Part shown: positions 19,673-31,171 of the stretch, piece by piece | Numbering within the stretch: the first letter of the stretch is position 1 | How the letters are laid out: every line of letters starts with the position of its first letter | DNA from: Alkalihalobacillus sp. YIM B00296 | Lineage (GTDB): Bacteria; Bacillota; Bacilli; Bacillales; Fictibacillaceae | NCBI RefSeq assembly: GCF_020179385.1 | Contig: NZ_JAIBLJ010000007.1 | Coordinates: 62,001 to 126,000 of the forward strand | Reading direction: 5' to 3' | Length of the DNA: 64,000 nucleotides | Translations under genes and position numbers: made by a program | Notes under the pieces: generated by a model | What the model saw: the letters and a program-made list of their open reading frames with translations, nothing else | Told to the model about the DNA's origin: nothing | The model's database searches: none

Positions 19673-20602
19673 CTAAGTTCTGTTTTGAATTTTAAGTACC
19701 TTCTCAGGTTTGACCCATCCTGGGCGTTCAGGATGTGGAATATATATGGCAAGACACTCTCCTTGTCCATTATAAACGGCAGTCCTTGGATTGGAAAGTT
19801 CTTTTGTCTCTTCAAGCAAAGATCCATTGAGGATCTTTTTTTCGATTTCGTCTGAAACGGTTACAGAAGGAAAAATCTTCAAAGCTTTCTGAATGGGCAT
19901 TAGTACATCAGACAACTTATCTGCCATGATCATCTGCTCCAATTGTTCCAAGGTGACAGCCTCGTTTAGTGTAAATGGTCCTGACTGTGTCCTTATCAAG
20001 GATGCCATATGAGCTGGGTAACCAAGAGCTTTACCAATATCAACGGCCAACGTGCGGATGTAAGTTCCCTTACTGCAAGTCACTCGGATTTTGAACTCGA
20101 TATTACCGTCATTATGGTTACGTAGAGGATTATCCAAAAGCTCCAGAACAATGATCCTGACATTTCTCGACGGTCGTTCAACTTCAATTCCTTCGCGGGC
20201 ATATTCATATAACCTTTTCCCCTTGACTTTCACTGCAGAATACATCGGAGGGATTTGTTCGATTTCTCCCTCAAACGATTCCAACACGGACCTGACTTGC
20301 TCAGTGCTTATAAGACCGACATCCGCAGACTCGATGATATCCCCTGTTTGATCTTCGGTCGTTGTCGCAGTCCCTAAAGAAACCGTTGCTTCATAAGTCT
20401 TGTCATATGCACTCATATATTCAGCCACTTTAGTCGCCCGATTGATGCAGATCGGGAGGACTCCTGAGACAGCGGGATCAAGTGTGCCTGTATGACCAAC
20501 ACGTTTAGTACGGAGCATTTTGCGGAGCTTGGCGACACAATCGTGGGAAGTCATACCTGCTTGTTTATGTAAAGGGATGATTCCATTTTCTGTTACTTTC
20601 AT
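19673..20602 (-). CDS. truB: tRNA pseudouridine(55) synthase
   Basis: Isomerises U55 in the T-loop of all elongator tRNAs. The 309 residues show the catalytic Asp in GHTGTLDP at residue 42 and the second family motif YDKTYEA near 65-71, with a PUA-like C-terminal region. It follows rbfA after an unusually long gap and is tightly linked to ribC. Confidence 0.96.
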   Translation of the reverse strand: MKVTENGIIPLHKQAGMTSHDCVAKLRKMLRTKRVGHTGTLDPAVSGVLPICINRATKVAEYMSAYDKTYEATVSLGTATTTEDQTGDIIESADVGLISTEQVRSVLESFEGEIEQIPPMYSAVKVKGKRLYEYAREGIEVERPSRNVRIIVLELLDNPLRNHNDGNIEFKIRVTCSKGTYIRTLAVDIGKALGYPAHMASLIRTQSGPFTLNEAVTLEQLEQMIMADKLSDVLMPIQKALKIFPSVTVSDEIEKKILNGSLLEETKELSNPRTAVYNGQGECLAIYIPHPERPGWVKPEKVLKIQNRT

Positions 20603-21135
20603 GCTTACACATCCTTATCAGGCAACGACCTGTGGTGAGGTGCTGCAAGACATTAAATATCCAACGAAAAACGTCTAATTTCATTTTTGGATCCGTTACG
20701 AGAACAATTACTTGTTCAAATGCTAAATTCTTTTCGCTTCGATACGATTATCAGAGATCTACTAAATTTTCAATGGACATCTGATCCGTTATTTGTGAAA
20801 TAAGGGGTATTTTAAAAATTTAGCGTACGTCCGTTCCTTTATTTAGGTGAAAGCCGATAAATTCCACTGTTTTCCAGGGGTTTTGGTGTCGCTACTTATA
20901 TAGAACATGGCGATTTTATGGAAAAAAGGTCTCCTCTGTCCGCCAATAAGCGGAAATCCAAGCTTTTAATCTGTTATGTAGAATGATGGAACGGTATCTA
21001 TAACATATAAAAGGGAAAATGGGATTGGCCCAGCGGTTCGTAGTCCGATTGGTGAACGACCAATTCATGTATCCTTGTGCTGATCGTCCAATCGGAAGCT
21101 TTGAACACGATATGCTGGGGCAATCCCTCTACCCT
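20603..21135. other. Intergenic region, 533 nt, between rbfA and truB
   Basis: The two genes are almost contiguous in B. subtilis, so this is an expansion. It contains the compound terminator at 21010-21127 and otherwise AT-rich sequence without a plausible reading frame. A stretch at 20830-20960 (minus strand GGACAGAGGAGACC, then CCTGGAAAACAG) resembles decayed intergenic repeats. A promoter for truB-ribC should lie here but none is clear. Confidence 0.5.
21010..21127 (-). terminator. Compound terminator after rbfA
   Basis: Outer arms GGGATTGCCCCAGC (21114-21127) and GCTGGGCCAATCCC (21021-21034) enclose an inner stem built from CCGATTGGACGA and TCGTTCACCAATCGG, followed by TTTTCCCTTTT on the minus strand. 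The outer arm is repeated in the inner arm (GATTGG), suggesting origin by duplication. Confidence 0.75.
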
Positions 21136-21486
21136 TTATTCTCTGTTATCATTGATTTCATCCAGAAGCGTCTCGATCCGATTGCCATATTCGATTGAAT
21201 GGTCAAACTGGAAGAGAATTTCTGGCGTTTTTCTTAAACGGATCCTTTTTCCGATTTCCGAGCGGATAAATCCTGTGGCTTTTGCAAGACCAGCCAGGGT
21301 ATTCGCTTTCTCTTCTTCATCCCCGAACACAGAAATGAAGATTGTTGCCTGTTGAAGATCTCCAGTCACCTCAACAGCAGTAACAGTGACAAATCCTACT
21401 CTCGGATCTTTGATCTTTTGGCCAATTATTTCACCAAGTTCTTTTTTCATCTGCTCTGCTACGCGATTCGCACGTACATTGCTCAT
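21136..21486 (-). CDS. rbfA: 30S ribosome-binding factor A
   Basis: Binds the 16S 5' helix region during late 30S maturation and is required for growth in the cold. The 116 residues from [17 protein letters not shown] include the KH-like core ([17 protein letters not shown]). I choose ATG at 21486 since GAGGTG lies upstream of it; a start 15 nt further up would overlap that site. Last gene of the nusA-infB cluster before the gap. Confidence 0.96.
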   Translation of the reverse strand: MSNVRANRVAEQMKKELGEIIGQKIKDPRVGFVTVTAVEVTGDLQQATIFISVFGDEEEKANTLAGLAKATGFIRSEIGKRIRLRKTPEILFQFDHSIEYGNRIETLLDEINDNRE

Positions 21487-21527
21487 AAAAAAACACCTCA
21501 TTAAGTCAATTTAAAGAAGAAGGTTTC

Positions 21528-21806
21528 TTATAATAGTTCGGTATCATAATTCGTGACTTCAAATTCATCAAACCGATCCAGATATTTTACTACCTGCTGC
21601 AATTCCTTTTCGACCATTTGTTTATCTTTCGAGATTGTCACGATCCCGATCTCAAATCGCTGCCAGAGTTCGTGATAGTCCATTTCTGCTACGGCCACAT
21701 TAAATTGCTGTTTCAAACGCTGGATCACTTTTTTGACTACCGAACGTTTTTCTTTCAAAGAGTGAGCATCATGAATATGACACTCACACTTCAAACTCCC
21801 GATCAT
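21528..21806 (-). CDS. ylxP: YlxP family protein (DUF503)
   Basis: Small 92-residue conserved protein of the DUF503 family ([20 protein letters not shown] near residues 13-32), always found between infB and rbfA in Bacillales. Its start overlaps the infB stop by 4 nt, so it is translationally coupled. Predicted to be RNA- or ribosome-associated from context only. Confidence 0.93.
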   Translation of the reverse strand: MIGSLKCECHIHDAHSLKEKRSVVKKVIQRLKQQFNVAVAEMDYHELWQRFEIGIVTISKDKQMVEKELQQVVKYLDRFDEFEVTNYDTELL

Positions 21807-24307
21807 TTCGGTTGTACCTCTTCCATGACATAGGCTTCAATTTCGTCGCCTTCTTTAATATCGTTGAATTTCTCTAATGTTATACCACACTCGTAACCAG
21901 CAGCCACTTCCTTGGCATCGTCTTTAAAACGTTTCAGTGTATCGACAGTACCTTCAAATACGACCACACCATCACGTACAAGACGCACTCCGGAATCACG
22001 TGTGATTTTTCCTTCTGTCACATAACAACCGGCAATGGTTCCTACTTTTGAAACTTTGAATGTCGTACGTACCTCTACTTGGCCTATCACTTTCTCCTGG
22101 TAGACTGGATCGAGCATACCTTTCATAGCAGACTCGATTTCATCGATGGCATTGTAGATGATACGGTGGAGTCGGATATCCACTTTCTCGGCTTCTGCGG
22201 TACGTTTCGCATTATTATCCGGACGAACATTGAATCCGATGATGATCGCATTAGAAGCTGAGGCCAATATGATGTCAGATTCAGCAATCGCACCTACACC
22301 AGTGTGGATGATCTTCACTTTGACACCTTCAACATCGATTTTTCTCAATGAGCTTGCAAGGGCTTCTACAGAGCCTTGGACGTCGGCTTTGAGGATGACG
22401 TTGATTTCTTTGATCTCTCCCTCTTTGATTTGTTCAAACAGATCATCAAGGTTGAGCTTCGAGCTCTCTTTACGCTTCTGCTCGATTTGTCTTTTGGCAC
22501 GGGATTCACCGACTGCTCGAGCTTTTTTCTCATCTTTAAACACTCTGAACTGATCACCTGCGTTCGGCACATCATTTAAACCAGTAATTTCGACAGGTGT
22601 GGAAGGTCCAACCTTCTTGACACGGCGGCCAAGATCATTGACCATCGCACGTACACGGCCATACGTATTACCGACAACGATCGGATCCCCGATTTCGAGT
22701 GTTCCGCCTTGCACGAGAAGAGTCGCCACCGGACCGCGGCCTTTGTCTAGCTGTGCCTCAATGACCGTGCCGTTAGCGAAGCGATCAGGATTAGACTTAT
22801 GCTCTTCAACTTCTGCTACGAGAAGGATCATTTCCAGAAGTTCATCGATTCCTTCTCCACTGATAGCTGAGAGCTTAACAAAAATCGTATCGCCACCCCA
22901 ATCCTCAGGAATCAATTCGTGTTCTGTCAATTCCTGCATGACACGGTCAGGGTTAGCTCCTTCTTTATCCATCTTGTTCACAGCAACGATGATCGGCACC
23001 TCTGCTGCTTTCGCATGGTTGATCGCTTCTACTGTCTGAGGCATGACACCATCATCCGCAGCTACTACAAGAATCGTGATATCTGTTACTTGTGCACCTC
23101 GAGCACGCATAGTCGTGAATGCAGCGTGTCCTGGTGTATCAAGGAACGTGATCGGCTTCCCGTTCTCTTCAATCTGGTAAGCACCAATATGCTGTGTAAT
23201 CCCACCTGCTTCTCCTGCAGCCACTTTCGTTTTACGGATGGAATCTAGCAACGTCGTCTTTCCGTGATCGACGTGCCCCATGATTGTAACGACAGGCGGC
23301 CTGATCGTCAGTAGATTTTCATCTTCTTCGATTTCAATTTGCTCGAAGTTCGTTTCGTCGATGATGATTTCCTCTTCAACTTCAACCTCGAAATCTGCTG
23401 CAACCAGCTCGATCGTTTCCTTGTCAAGTTCCTGATTGATTGTTGCCATTACACCTAATCCCATCAACTTTTTGATGATTTCAGAGGATTCAAGGTGCAG
23501 CTTCTTCGCCAATTCACCGACCGTCAAAGAACCTTCAAAAGTGATTTTTTCAGGCATCTTCGGTTTCTGTTGCTCCCTTTTCGGTTGCTGTTGTGGTTGA
23601 TTTCCAGCAGGACGGTTGTTCTTTCCTTTTGGACGGTTTTGGCCACCTGGACGGTTCTGGCCTCCTGGACGGCTTTGGCCTCCTGGACGGTTCTGGCCAC
23701 CTGGACGGTTCTGGCCTCCTGGGCGGTTCTGGCCTCCTGGACGGCTTTGGCCTCCTGGACGGTTCTGGCCACCTGGACGGTTCTGGCCTCCTGGGCGGTT
23801 CTGGCCTCCTGGACGGCTTTGGCCTCCTGGACGGTTCTGGCCACCTGGACGGTTCTGGCCTCCTGGGCGGTTCTGGCCTCCTGGACGGCTTTGGCCTCCT
23901 GGACGGTTCTGGCCACCTGGACGGCTCTGGCCTCCTGGACGGTTCTGGGCGCGATTGCTGTTAGGGCTGTTGCTACGATTTGATTTATTCGGATTATTGT
24001 TCGGTTTATTCCCACCGCGGTTGTTCGGACGATCTCCAGATTTTTGCTGGTTGCGGTTATCCGAGTTATTGCCTTTTGGTTTACTATCCGATTGTTTCGT
24101 AGGTTTATCGGATGGGTTATTCGGTTTCGATCCTTTCTTTTGCCCCGGATTAGAATTGAACGTTTCATCCAATTTACTTACCGTAGCATCCTCAATTGTC
24201 GACATATGATTCGTTACTTCTATATTCATAGTCTTCAACTTTTGAATTACATCTTTACTTTGAATGTTATGTTTCTTCGCATATTCATACACGCGCATCT
24301 TACTCAT
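21803..24307 (-). CDS. infB: Translation initiation factor IF-2
   Basis: GTPase that brings fMet-tRNA to the 30S P site and promotes subunit joining. At 834 residues it is longer than B. subtilis IF-2 (716). Parts visible: two IF2_N helical domains (residues 1-50 and about 252-305), between them a Gly/Asn/Gln/Arg linker with 17 PGGQ-containing hexapeptide units (GGQNRP or GGQSRP), then the G domain with G1 GHVDHGKT near 340-347 and G4 NKMD, followed by beta-barrel domains. The excess length comes from the hexapeptide array. It follows ylxQ and overlaps ylxP. Confidence 0.97.
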   Translation of the reverse strand: MSKMRVYEYAKKHNIQSKDVIQKLKTMNIEVTNHMSTIEDATVSKLDETFNSNPGQKKGSKPNNPSDKPTKQSDSKPKGNNSDNRNQQKSGDRPNNRGGNKPNNNPNKSNRSNSPNSNRAQNRPGGQSRPGGQNRPGGQSRPGGQNRPGGQNRPGGQNRPGGQSRPGGQNRPGGQNRPGGQNRPGGQSRPGGQNRPGGQNRPGGQNRPGGQSRPGGQNRPGGQNRPKGKNNRPAGNQPQQQPKREQQKPKMPEKITFEGSLTVGELAKKLHLESSEIIKKLMGLGVMATINQELDKETIELVAADFEVEVEEEIIIDETNFEQIEIEEDENLLTIRPPVVTIMGHVDHGKTTLLDSIRKTKVAAGEAGGITQHIGAYQIEENGKPITFLDTPGHAAFTTMRARGAQVTDITILVVAADDGVMPQTVEAINHAKAAEVPIIVAVNKMDKEGANPDRVMQELTEHELIPEDWGGDTIFVKLSAISGEGIDELLEMILLVAEVEEHKSNPDRFANGTVIEAQLDKGRGPVATLLVQGGTLEIGDPIVVGNTYGRVRAMVNDLGRRVKKVGPSTPVEITGLNDVPNAGDQFRVFKDEKKARAVGESRAKRQIEQKRKESSKLNLDDLFEQIKEGEIKEINVILKADVQGSVEALASSLRKIDVEGVKVKIIHTGVGAIAESDIILASASNAIIIGFNVRPDNNAKRTAEAEKVDIRLHRIIYNAIDEIESAMKGMLDPVYQEKVIGQVEVRTTFKVSKVGTIAGCYVTEGKITRDSGVRLVRDGVVVFEGTVDTLKRFKDDAKEVAAGYECGITLEKFNDIKEGDEIEAYVMEEVQPK
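23628..23946 (-). repeat. Nested 18-nt / 72-nt tandem repeat inside infB
   Basis: About 17 in-frame copies of an 18-nt unit encoding GGQNRP or GGQSRP. Ser units recur every fourth copy (pattern S-N-N-N), giving a 72-nt higher-order period repeated about three times with near-identical DNA, including the same synonymous choices. This indicates recent expansion by slippage or unequal recombination. Because the unit is a multiple of three, all six frames stay open across it, which explains the antisense open frames. Confidence 0.95.
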
Positions 24308-24323
24308 TTGGTCACCCCCGAAA

Positions 24324-24626
24324 TTATTGATCGATCAATTTCTTCAATTTCTTCGCAAAGCCATTATCGATCACGGCAACGGTTACCCGTTGTTCTTTCC
24401 CAATTGCGTTACCTAACTCGATTCGGTCAGGAACTATATAATAAGGAACTTGATAGTAAGTACACTTATCTATCAGCTTTTTCCTTGTATTGGCGGATGC
24501 ATCTTCAGCAAGCAAGATCATTTTGGCACGTTGTTGACGTATTTCTTTAACTACCAACTCTTCTCCAGATACACATTTCCCGGCTCTATTCGCTAAGCCC
24601 AACAATGATTTCCATGATGATTTCAT
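24324..24626 (-). CDS. ylxQ: L7Ae-family ribosomal/K-turn protein YlxQ
   Basis: 100-residue member of the L7Ae/L30e/YbxF group, which binds kink-turn RNA in its relatives; the RNA partner of YlxQ is not known. Seen: [16 protein letters not shown] near 9-24 and [14 protein letters not shown] near 38-51. It abuts ylxR and precedes infB by 16 nt in the nusA operon. Confidence 0.92.
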   Translation of the reverse strand: MKSSWKSLLGLANRAGKCVSGEELVVKEIRQQRAKMILLAEDASANTRKKLIDKCTYYQVPYYIVPDRIELGNAIGKEQRVTVAVIDNGFAKKLKKLIDQ

Positions 24627-24899
24627 CTAGTTCCCCGATTGACTGACCTGATTTTTCAATTCTTCGTATACTGAATCAGAAACTTGGACAGATAGTTGGT
24701 TTTGGAATGCTTTCTTTTTTTGTGCCAATTCAAAACAGGAGATCTTGTTGCAAATATAAGCTCCTCTGCCTGACTTCTTACCGGTAAGATCTATCGAAAC
24801 TTCTCCTTCAGGAGTACGGACAATGCGAATCAATTCTTTCTTCGGCTTGTTTTCTTGGCAAGCTATACACTTTCGCATCGGTATTTTCCGCTTTTTCAT
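24627..24899 (-). CDS. rnpM: RNase P modulator RnpM (YlxR)
   Basis: 90-residue YlxR-fold protein, recently described in B. subtilis as an RNA-binding modulator of RNase P and renamed RnpM. Seen: PMRKCIACQENKPKKELIR near residue 7-25 and the family motif GRGAYIC near 44-50, with four Cys residues. It lies 15 nt after nusA and directly before ylxQ. Confidence 0.93.
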   Translation of the reverse strand: MKKRKIPMRKCIACQENKPKKELIRIVRTPEGEVSIDLTGKKSGRGAYICNKISCFELAQKKKAFQNQLSVQVSDSVYEELKNQVSQSGN

Positions 24900-24914
24900 C
24901 GTTTCTCTCTCCTT

Positions 24915-26021
24915 TTAATCTTCCAGCTCTTCGTCATATTCATCATAACCTGGCTCTTCAGGTTGTTTGTTCGGATCATATAAACCCTTTTCAATTGCTT
25001 CGGTCTCACTTTTGATATCGATTTTCCAACCCGTCAGCTTGGCAGCTAATCTAGCATTTTGACCACGCTTCCCGATTGCAAGTGAAAGTTGATAGTCAGG
25101 AACGATGACACGAGTCATTTTCTCTTCTTCTTTCACTTGAACTTCAAGGACCTTTGAAGGGCTGAGTGCATTAGCCACATATTCAACCGGATCCTTAGAC
25201 CATCTTACAATATCGATCTTTTCACCATGAAGCTCATTCACAATTGTTTGGACCCGCTGCCCTCTTGGTCCTACACAAGAACCTACCGGATCTACTTCGG
25301 GATCCTCTGCATGTACAGAAATTTTGGAACGATCACCGGCTTCACGGGATATTGATTTGATTTCGACTGTTCCATCATAAATCTCAGGTACCTCTAGCTC
25401 GAATAGTCTTTTCAATAGCCCTGGATGTGTTCTGGAAACCATGATCTGAGGTCCTTTAGTCGTTTTCTCAACTTTCGTTATGAACACTTTGATCCGGTCA
25501 TTCGTCTTATAGGACTCGGATTGGATTTGTTCTGTAGTCGGCAACAATGCTTCAACCCTTCCTAGATCCACATACATGAAACGGTGATCCTGGCGTTGTA
25601 CGACGCCTGTGATGATATCTTCTTCACGATCGATGAATTCAGAATAAATGATTCCGCGTTCTGCTTCACGAACTCTTTGGGTGACGACTTGCTTTGCTGT
25701 CTGGGCTGCTATACGTCCGAAATCTTTCGGTGTCACTTCAAGTTCGACGATGTCCCCTTCTTCATATTGTGGACTGATTTCTTTTGCTTGGTCGATTGAC
25801 ATTTCCAAGCGGCTGTCTTCGACTGTTTCCACGACATTCTTTCTTGCGAATACTTTAACACTGCCCGTGTCCTGATTAAAATCAACACGGACATTCTGTG
25901 CTTGATGGAAATTCCGTTTGTATGCCGAAATCAGAGCAGCTTCAATCGCTTCTACAATGACGTCTTTACTGATTCCCTTTTCTTTCTCAAGTACTGTCAA
26001 CGCATCCATTAAATCGCTCAT
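24915..26021 (-). CDS. nusA: Transcription termination/antitermination factor NusA
   Basis: RNA polymerase-associated elongation factor stimulating pausing and intrinsic termination. The 368 residues include an N-terminal polymerase-binding domain (about 1-125), S1 domain (about 135-200), and two KH domains (GSCVGPRGQRVQTIV near 247-261; LAIGKRGQNARLAAKLTGW near 312-330), followed by an acidic tail. No C-terminal acidic-repeat extension, as in Gram-positives. It follows rimP by 19 nt. Confidence 0.97.
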   Translation of the reverse strand: MSDLMDALTVLEKEKGISKDVIVEAIEAALISAYKRNFHQAQNVRVDFNQDTGSVKVFARKNVVETVEDSRLEMSIDQAKEISPQYEEGDIVELEVTPKDFGRIAAQTAKQVVTQRVREAERGIIYSEFIDREEDIITGVVQRQDHRFMYVDLGRVEALLPTTEQIQSESYKTNDRIKVFITKVEKTTKGPQIMVSRTHPGLLKRLFELEVPEIYDGTVEIKSISREAGDRSKISVHAEDPEVDPVGSCVGPRGQRVQTIVNELHGEKIDIVRWSKDPVEYVANALSPSKVLEVQVKEEEKMTRVIVPDYQLSLAIGKRGQNARLAAKLTGWKIDIKSETEAIEKGLYDPNKQPEEPGYDEYDEELED

Positions 26022-26040
26022 TGGACTCTCCCCCTTAGGA

Positions 26041-26511
26041 TTAGAATGATACCGCTAACCGGGCGTTTGCCACTTTGTCATACGGTATCTTGATTTCCTT
26101 CAATCTTGTCTTGATTCGAATTTCGACAGTCAGCTCTTCCCCATCAAATGCGGTGAGCGTACCTTCGAATTCTTTTTGGCCGTCAATCTGCTCGTAAGTC
26201 TTGACATGCACATGCTTCCCAACTGCTTTATGAAGGTCTGCATCCTTTTTCAAAGGTCTTTCTACACCTGGTGATGATACCTCTAGGAAATAAGCCTGGG
26301 AGATCGGGTCGACTTCGTCCAATTTCTCGCTCAATTGTTCACTTACTTTACCGCATTCTTCGATGTCTACACCATCTTCACTATCGATGTATACTCTTAG
26401 AAACCAATTCTTCCCTTCTTTAACAAACTCCACGTCTACCAGTTCAAGGTCCATGGATTCCAAGATCGGTGTGACGAGGTCTTCCGTTATCTCACTCACC
26501 TTTTTACTCAT
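26041..26511 (-). CDS. rimP: Ribosome maturation factor RimP
   Basis: Needed for 30S assembly. From [13 protein letters not shown] the product is 156 residues, the family length, with [13 protein letters not shown] near 82-94 and an SH3-like C-terminal domain. AAAGGAGG lies before ATG at 26511; the open frame reaches 26658 but this extension has no ribosome site and covers the polC terminator. First gene of the nusA operon. Confidence 0.95.
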   Translation of the reverse strand: MSKKVSEITEDLVTPILESMDLELVDVEFVKEGKNWFLRVYIDSEDGVDIEECGKVSEQLSEKLDEVDPISQAYFLEVSSPGVERPLKKDADLHKAVGKHVHVKTYEQIDGQKEFEGTLTAFDGEELTVEIRIKTRLKEIKIPYDKVANARLAVSF

Positions 26512-26596
26512 AAGTGGCCCTCCTTTATCATGGGACATTTTCTGCTTCAACTTTATAACTTCCGAATATTCAAGGAAAAAAGATATCAAACATAAA

Positions 26597-26627
26597 GGAA
26601 AGAGTGGGTTGGCACCCACTCCTTCCG
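26597..26627 (-). terminator. Terminator of polC
   Basis: GGAAGGAGTGGGT and its complement AACCCACTCTTTCC enclose GCC, followed by TTTATG. It separates polC from the rimP-nusA operon. Confidence 0.8.
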
Positions 26628-26746
26628 ACGACCTATTCACTAGTATTTCCAATTCCAATATACCATAAACGTGATCAGCATTGCAACTTAGAACAAGACT
26701 TTACGATAGTCCCACTGGAAGCTTAAGATCACTCAATGCGAAAAAC

Positions 26747-29700
26747 CTAAAACAATGAAAGTTGGTTTGCATCAGGAAGCCCTTCCAGGCACCCTTGATC
26801 CTCCAAGTATTGAAGCACGGTTTTCGAAATCTTGCTTCGTTGCTGCAAATCTTCCTTCGAAAGGAATTCTCCATCCTCTTTGGCCTTTACGATGTTGATC
26901 GCGGCATTGGTCCCAAGTCCTGGAATTGCATTGAACGGTGGAATCAATGTACCGCCATCAACGATGAATTCAGATGCTGATGAACGATACAGGTCAACCT
27001 TTTGGAAGCTGTGCCCACGTTCACACATTTCAAGGGCCAATTCCAAGACCGTCATCAAGCTTTTCTCTTTAGGAGATGCATCCAGACCCTTTTGGTTGAT
27101 TTCATCAATTCGATGACGGATTGCGGCAGACCCTCTCACCATCACTTCCAAATCAAAATCATCTGCACGTACAGTGAAATATGCAGCATAGAAGAGGATT
27201 GGATGATGCACTTTGAAGTAGGCGATCCGGACAGCCATCAAGACGTAAGCGGCTGCATGGGCTTTCGGGAACATGTACTTGATTTTTTTACAAGACTCAA
27301 TATACCAATCCGGTACACCGTTCTTCTTCATTTCTTCAATCCATTCATCCTGCAAGCCTTTACCCTTACGGACGAATTCCATGATTTTGAAGGCTAGCGA
27401 AGGCTCTAGCCCTTTATAAATGAGATATACCATGATATCGTCACGGCAGCCGATTACATCTTTAAGTTCACATGTTCCATTTGCAATCAACTCATTCGCA
27501 TTGTTCAACCATACATCCGTCCCGTGGGAAAGCCCTGAAATCTGAACCAATTCCGAGAAGGTGCTCGGTTTCGTTTCTTCGAGCATTTGCCTTACGAAAC
27601 GTGTACCGAACTCAGGGATTCCGTATGTTCCTGTCTTACACATGATCTGATCCTCTGTTACTCCTAATGACTCTGTACCGCTGAACAGTTTCATGACTTC
27701 TGCGTCATCTGTCGGAATCGTCTTCGGATCGATCCCGCTCAAATCCTGGAGCATCCGGATGACAGTCGGATCATCGTGCCCCAGGATATCGAGCTTCAGC
27801 AAGTTGTCATGTATCGAGTGGAAATCGAAGTGTGTCGTTTTCCAATCTGAGTTTTTGTCGTCAGCAGGGAATTGGATCGGACAAAAATCGAAAATATCCA
27901 TGTAATCCGGCACGACGATGATTCCACCAGGGTGCTGGCCAGTCGTCCTTTTGACACCTGTACATCCACCGACTAGCCGATCGATCTCTGCTGAACGATA
28001 ATGAATATTATTATCCGATGCATACCCTTTGACATAACCGTATGCTGTTTTCTCTGCAACTGTACCGATCGTCCCTGCACGATATACATAACCCTCACCG
28101 AACAGCTCTTTCGTGTAATTGTGTGCCCGTGGCTGATACTCCCCTGAGAAATTGAGGTCGATATCAGGAACCTTATCGCCTTTAAATCCTAAGAATGTTT
28201 CAAATGGTATATCATGACCATCTTTCCTATAGTCAGCCCCGCATTTCTCACACTGTTTGTCCGGGAGGTCGAATCCAGATCCTATTGACCCGTCATCAAA
28301 AAACACAGAATGCTTACAAGATGGACAAACATAATGCGGCGGTAAAGGGTTCACCTCAGTAATTTCCGTCATCGTCGCGACGAATGAGGAACCAACCGAA
28401 CCACGTGACCCAACAAGATATCCATCATTCAATGATTTCTTTACAAGTTTTTGAGAAATCAGATAGATGACTGCAAATCCATGCCCGATAATACTTTTAA
28501 GCTCTTTTTCCAGGCGGTCTTCAACTAATTTCGGAAGCTCTTCTCCATAGATGCTTCGAGCACGTCCATAACTCATATTACGGATTTCATCATCAGCTCC
28601 TACGATTTTAGGTGTGTAAAGATCATCTGGGATCGGCTTCACTTCCTCGATTTGGCTTGCGACTGCACGTGTTGCTTCCACGACAATTTTCTTTGCAACG
28701 TCTTCCCCAAGGAAGTCGAATTCTTCAAGCATTTCATCCGTTGTTCGGAAATGCACATCAGGAAGCTTCTGGCGATTAAGCGGATTGGCATTCCCCTGGC
28801 TGCCGATGAGGATTTTACGGTATATTTTATCTGATTCATTGAGGTAATGGACATTTCCAGTCGCTACGACCGGCTTGTCTAGTTTATCTCCAAGTTTGAC
28901 GATATTCTTTATGATTTCTTTCAGGGCTAGTTCATTCTGTACAAGTTCTTTTTCAATGAGATGTTCATAGTTTCCTATCGGCTGAACTTCAAGATAATCA
29001 TAAAATTTAGCGATTTCTTCCACTTCTTCAGGGGACTTCTGCATCATACCTTCAAAGACTTCACCTTTGTCACACCCCGACCCGATAAGGATCCCTTCAC
29101 GGTATTTCTTCAACTTCGACCTCGGAATCCGCGGTGTACGAAAGAAATAGTTGATATGGGACTCGGTCACAAGTCTGTATATATTTTTCAGGCCTTCCTG
29201 GTTTTTGGCTAGGAGGATACAATGTGAGGGACGAGTCCGTTCGAATCCGGTCTCCCCCATATGATCATTGAATTCATCATGATAGGTGATCCCCTTTTCG
29301 ATGCTATCCTTGATCATTTTCAGTAACAGATATCCCGTAGCTTCAGCATCATATATCGCCCGATGGTGCTGCGTCAATTCAATATCAAACTTTTTACAAA
29401 GTGTGTTCAATCTATGGTTTTTGAACTCTGGATATAGGAATCTGCCAAGTTCGAGTGTATCGATGACTGGATTGTTTGCATTACCGATACCGACATTCCG
29501 GAAGCCGACATTCAGGAATCCCATATCAAAGCTGGCATTATGGGCAACTAAAATCGAGTCTTCGATGAAAGTATGGAAATCCTTCAGCACATCCTCGATC
29601 TCAGGGGCATTGTTGACCATATCATCAGTAATCCCAGTCAGTTCAATCGTTGTTGCTGATAGTGGGTGGTGTGGATTGGCAAACGATTCAAAACGGTCGA

Positions 29701-31042
29701 CGATTTCTCCGTTTCTTATTTTCACTGCTGCAAGTTCTATGATTTTATTATAGACGGCTGATAGACCTGTCGTCTCCACATCAAAAACGGTATACGTTTC
29801 ATCTTGCAAGAGTCGGTGCTGGTCATTATAAGCGATTGGCACACCATCGTCTACTAGATTCGCTTCCAGGCCATATAAGATTTTGATTCCATGCTTCTTT
29901 CCTGCCGAATAAGCTTCTGGGTATGATTGGACGACTGCATGGTCCGTAATAGCTACTGCAGGATGCCCCCATTTTGCTGCTTGTTCGACGAGTGAAGACG
30001 TAGAGCTAATCGCATCCATCTGGCTCATCGGTGTATGAAGGTGGAGCTCAACCCGTTTTTCATTCTCTGATGCTTCATCCTTCTTGACCACCGGCGGGAG
30101 CTCTTCGATATCATTTGCGATCATCACAAGGTCTCTTACGAACGTATCATTTTGTATACCTCCACGTGCTTTCACCCACATCCCCTTTTTCACGGATTGT
30201 AGTTTGGGGATATCCTCCTTGTCGCGGGAGAACATTTTGATAAGGAGAGAATCGGTATAATCCGTTATTTTGAATGTCAGTAACATACGACCGCTTCTCA
30301 ACTCTCGTGTCTCTGCGTCAAATACATACCCTTGAACGGTGATTTTCCTTTCCTCATCTACAATGGACTGGATCTGGACTGGTTCATCCTTTATCCCATA
30401 TCCGATCTTCAATCTTTCTTCGCGGATGCCATTCTCAAGTTTCTTCTCGGCTTTTTCTTTCTCCATCAAGGCAGCCATCACTTTTGTCTTATCTTCCTGT
30501 TCCCTTTGCTCTACGAATCTTTGATAATCTTCCTGATTCTGTTCCACTTTCGTTTCAAATGTTAGCGGGGGGAAACCGTATCTTTTGAATGCAGTTCCCA
30601 GGGATGGACCGAGTTTTCTTTGAAACAGCATAGCTTGGGCATCATTCGAGACCCTTACGATCACTTTATTCCCTTCAAGGGCAGGCTGCTCCCCAGAAAG
30701 CATATCGAGCACAGGAAAGTTTTGGGCTTGTAATTGTTCGATACATGGGCTCCAATAGCCTTCAAAAAGCTCATTGGTGATTTCTTTTTGTTCACAATGA
30801 ATGACACAATTTGTGTTTGCGATTGCATGGAACGCTTTTTGCAAAAGTGTCTCAAATAACTGGTAAGCATCATAGGGTAAGAGTGATGGAATGAAAATAT
30901 GGAAGGTCCATTTTTTCTGTTCCTTTTGGATGGAGAGCTTTTTTAAATACCCTTCTTCAAAAAAGGGGAGCTTCTCCTTAGGAAAGCCGATTTGTTCAAG
31001 TAACAAGGATAAACGTTGTTTCCGAATTTCCAGGTCCTCCAT
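26747..31042 (-). CDS. polC: DNA polymerase III alpha subunit PolC (Gram-positive type)
   Basis: Replicative polymerase with built-in proofreading. The 1431-residue product shows an N-terminal OB-fold region, a split PHP domain ([17 protein letters not shown] near 332-348), a DEDDh exonuclease inserted within it ([18 protein letters not shown] near 415-432), a Cys-rich zinc site (CPSCKHSVF and CEKCGADYR), and the polymerase core with [11 protein letters not shown] near 965. Length and order match B. subtilis PolC (1437). It lies between proS and rimP and has its own terminator. Confidence 0.97.
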   Translation of the reverse strand: MEDLEIRKQRLSLLLEQIGFPKEKLPFFEEGYLKKLSIQKEQKKWTFHIFIPSLLPYDAYQLFETLLQKAFHAIANTNCVIHCEQKEITNELFEGYWSPCIEQLQAQNFPVLDMLSGEQPALEGNKVIVRVSNDAQAMLFQRKLGPSLGTAFKRYGFPPLTFETKVEQNQEDYQRFVEQREQEDKTKVMAALMEKEKAEKKLENGIREERLKIGYGIKDEPVQIQSIVDEERKITVQGYVFDAETRELRSGRMLLTFKITDYTDSLLIKMFSRDKEDIPKLQSVKKGMWVKARGGIQNDTFVRDLVMIANDIEELPPVVKKDEASENEKRVELHLHTPMSQMDAISSTSSLVEQAAKWGHPAVAITDHAVVQSYPEAYSAGKKHGIKILYGLEANLVDDGVPIAYNDQHRLLQDETYTVFDVETTGLSAVYNKIIELAAVKIRNGEIVDRFESFANPHHPLSATTIELTGITDDMVNNAPEIEDVLKDFHTFIEDSILVAHNASFDMGFLNVGFRNVGIGNANNPVIDTLELGRFLYPEFKNHRLNTLCKKFDIELTQHHRAIYDAEATGYLLLKMIKDSIEKGITYHDEFNDHMGETGFERTRPSHCILLAKNQEGLKNIYRLVTESHINYFFRTPRIPRSKLKKYREGILIGSGCDKGEVFEGMMQKSPEEVEEIAKFYDYLEVQPIGNYEHLIEKELVQNELALKEIIKNIVKLGDKLDKPVVATGNVHYLNESDKIYRKILIGSQGNANPLNRQKLPDVHFRTTDEMLEEFDFLGEDVAKKIVVEATRAVASQIEEVKPIPDDLYTPKIVGADDEIRNMSYGRARSIYGEELPKLVEDRLEKELKSIIGHGFAVIYLISQKLVKKSLNDGYLVGSRGSVGSSFVATMTEITEVNPLPPHYVCPSCKHSVFFDDGSIGSGFDLPDKQCEKCGADYRKDGHDIPFETFLGFKGDKVPDIDLNFSGEYQPRAHNYTKELFGEGYVYRAGTIGTVAEKTAYGYVKGYASDNNIHYRSAEIDRLVGGCTGVKRTTGQHPGGIIVVPDYMDIFDFCPIQFPADDKNSDWKTTHFDFHSIHDNLLKLDILGHDDPTVIRMLQDLSGIDPKTIPTDDAEVMKLFSGTESLGVTEDQIMCKTGTYGIPEFGTRFVRQMLEETKPSTFSELVQISGLSHGTDVWLNNANELIANGTCELKDVIGCRDDIMVYLIYKGLEPSLAFKIMEFVRKGKGLQDEWIEEMKKNGVPDWYIESCKKIKYMFPKAHAAAYVLMAVRIAYFKVHHPILFYAAYFTVRADDFDLEVMVRGSAAIRHRIDEINQKGLDASPKEKSLMTVLELALEMCERGHSFQKVDLYRSSASEFIVDGGTLIPPFNAIPGLGTNAAINIVKAKEDGEFLSKEDLQQRSKISKTVLQYLEDQGCLEGLPDANQLSLF

Positions 31043-31113
31043 TTCATCTTGACTCCTTTCAACGATTGATAGGGCATAACGCTCGTAATGTACCCTTCGG
31101 AATATGTATGGTT

Positions 31114-31158
31114 AAAAAGGGGAGGGACTGACTGTGAATACCCGTCAGTCCCTTCCGG
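31114..31158 (-). terminator. Terminator of proS
   Basis: GGAAGGGACTGAC and GTCAGTCCCTCC surround GGGTATTCACA, followed by a CCTTTTT run, directly after the proS stop. Confidence 0.88.
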
Positions 31159-31171
31159 CCGTCGAACATCT

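Noticed and set aside
23495-24209. Long open frames on both strands over the infB repeat, e.g. a GRFWPP repeat protein on the plus strand
   Set aside because: They exist because the 18-nt repeat keeps all frames open; no ribosome sites, and the infB frame is the conserved one.
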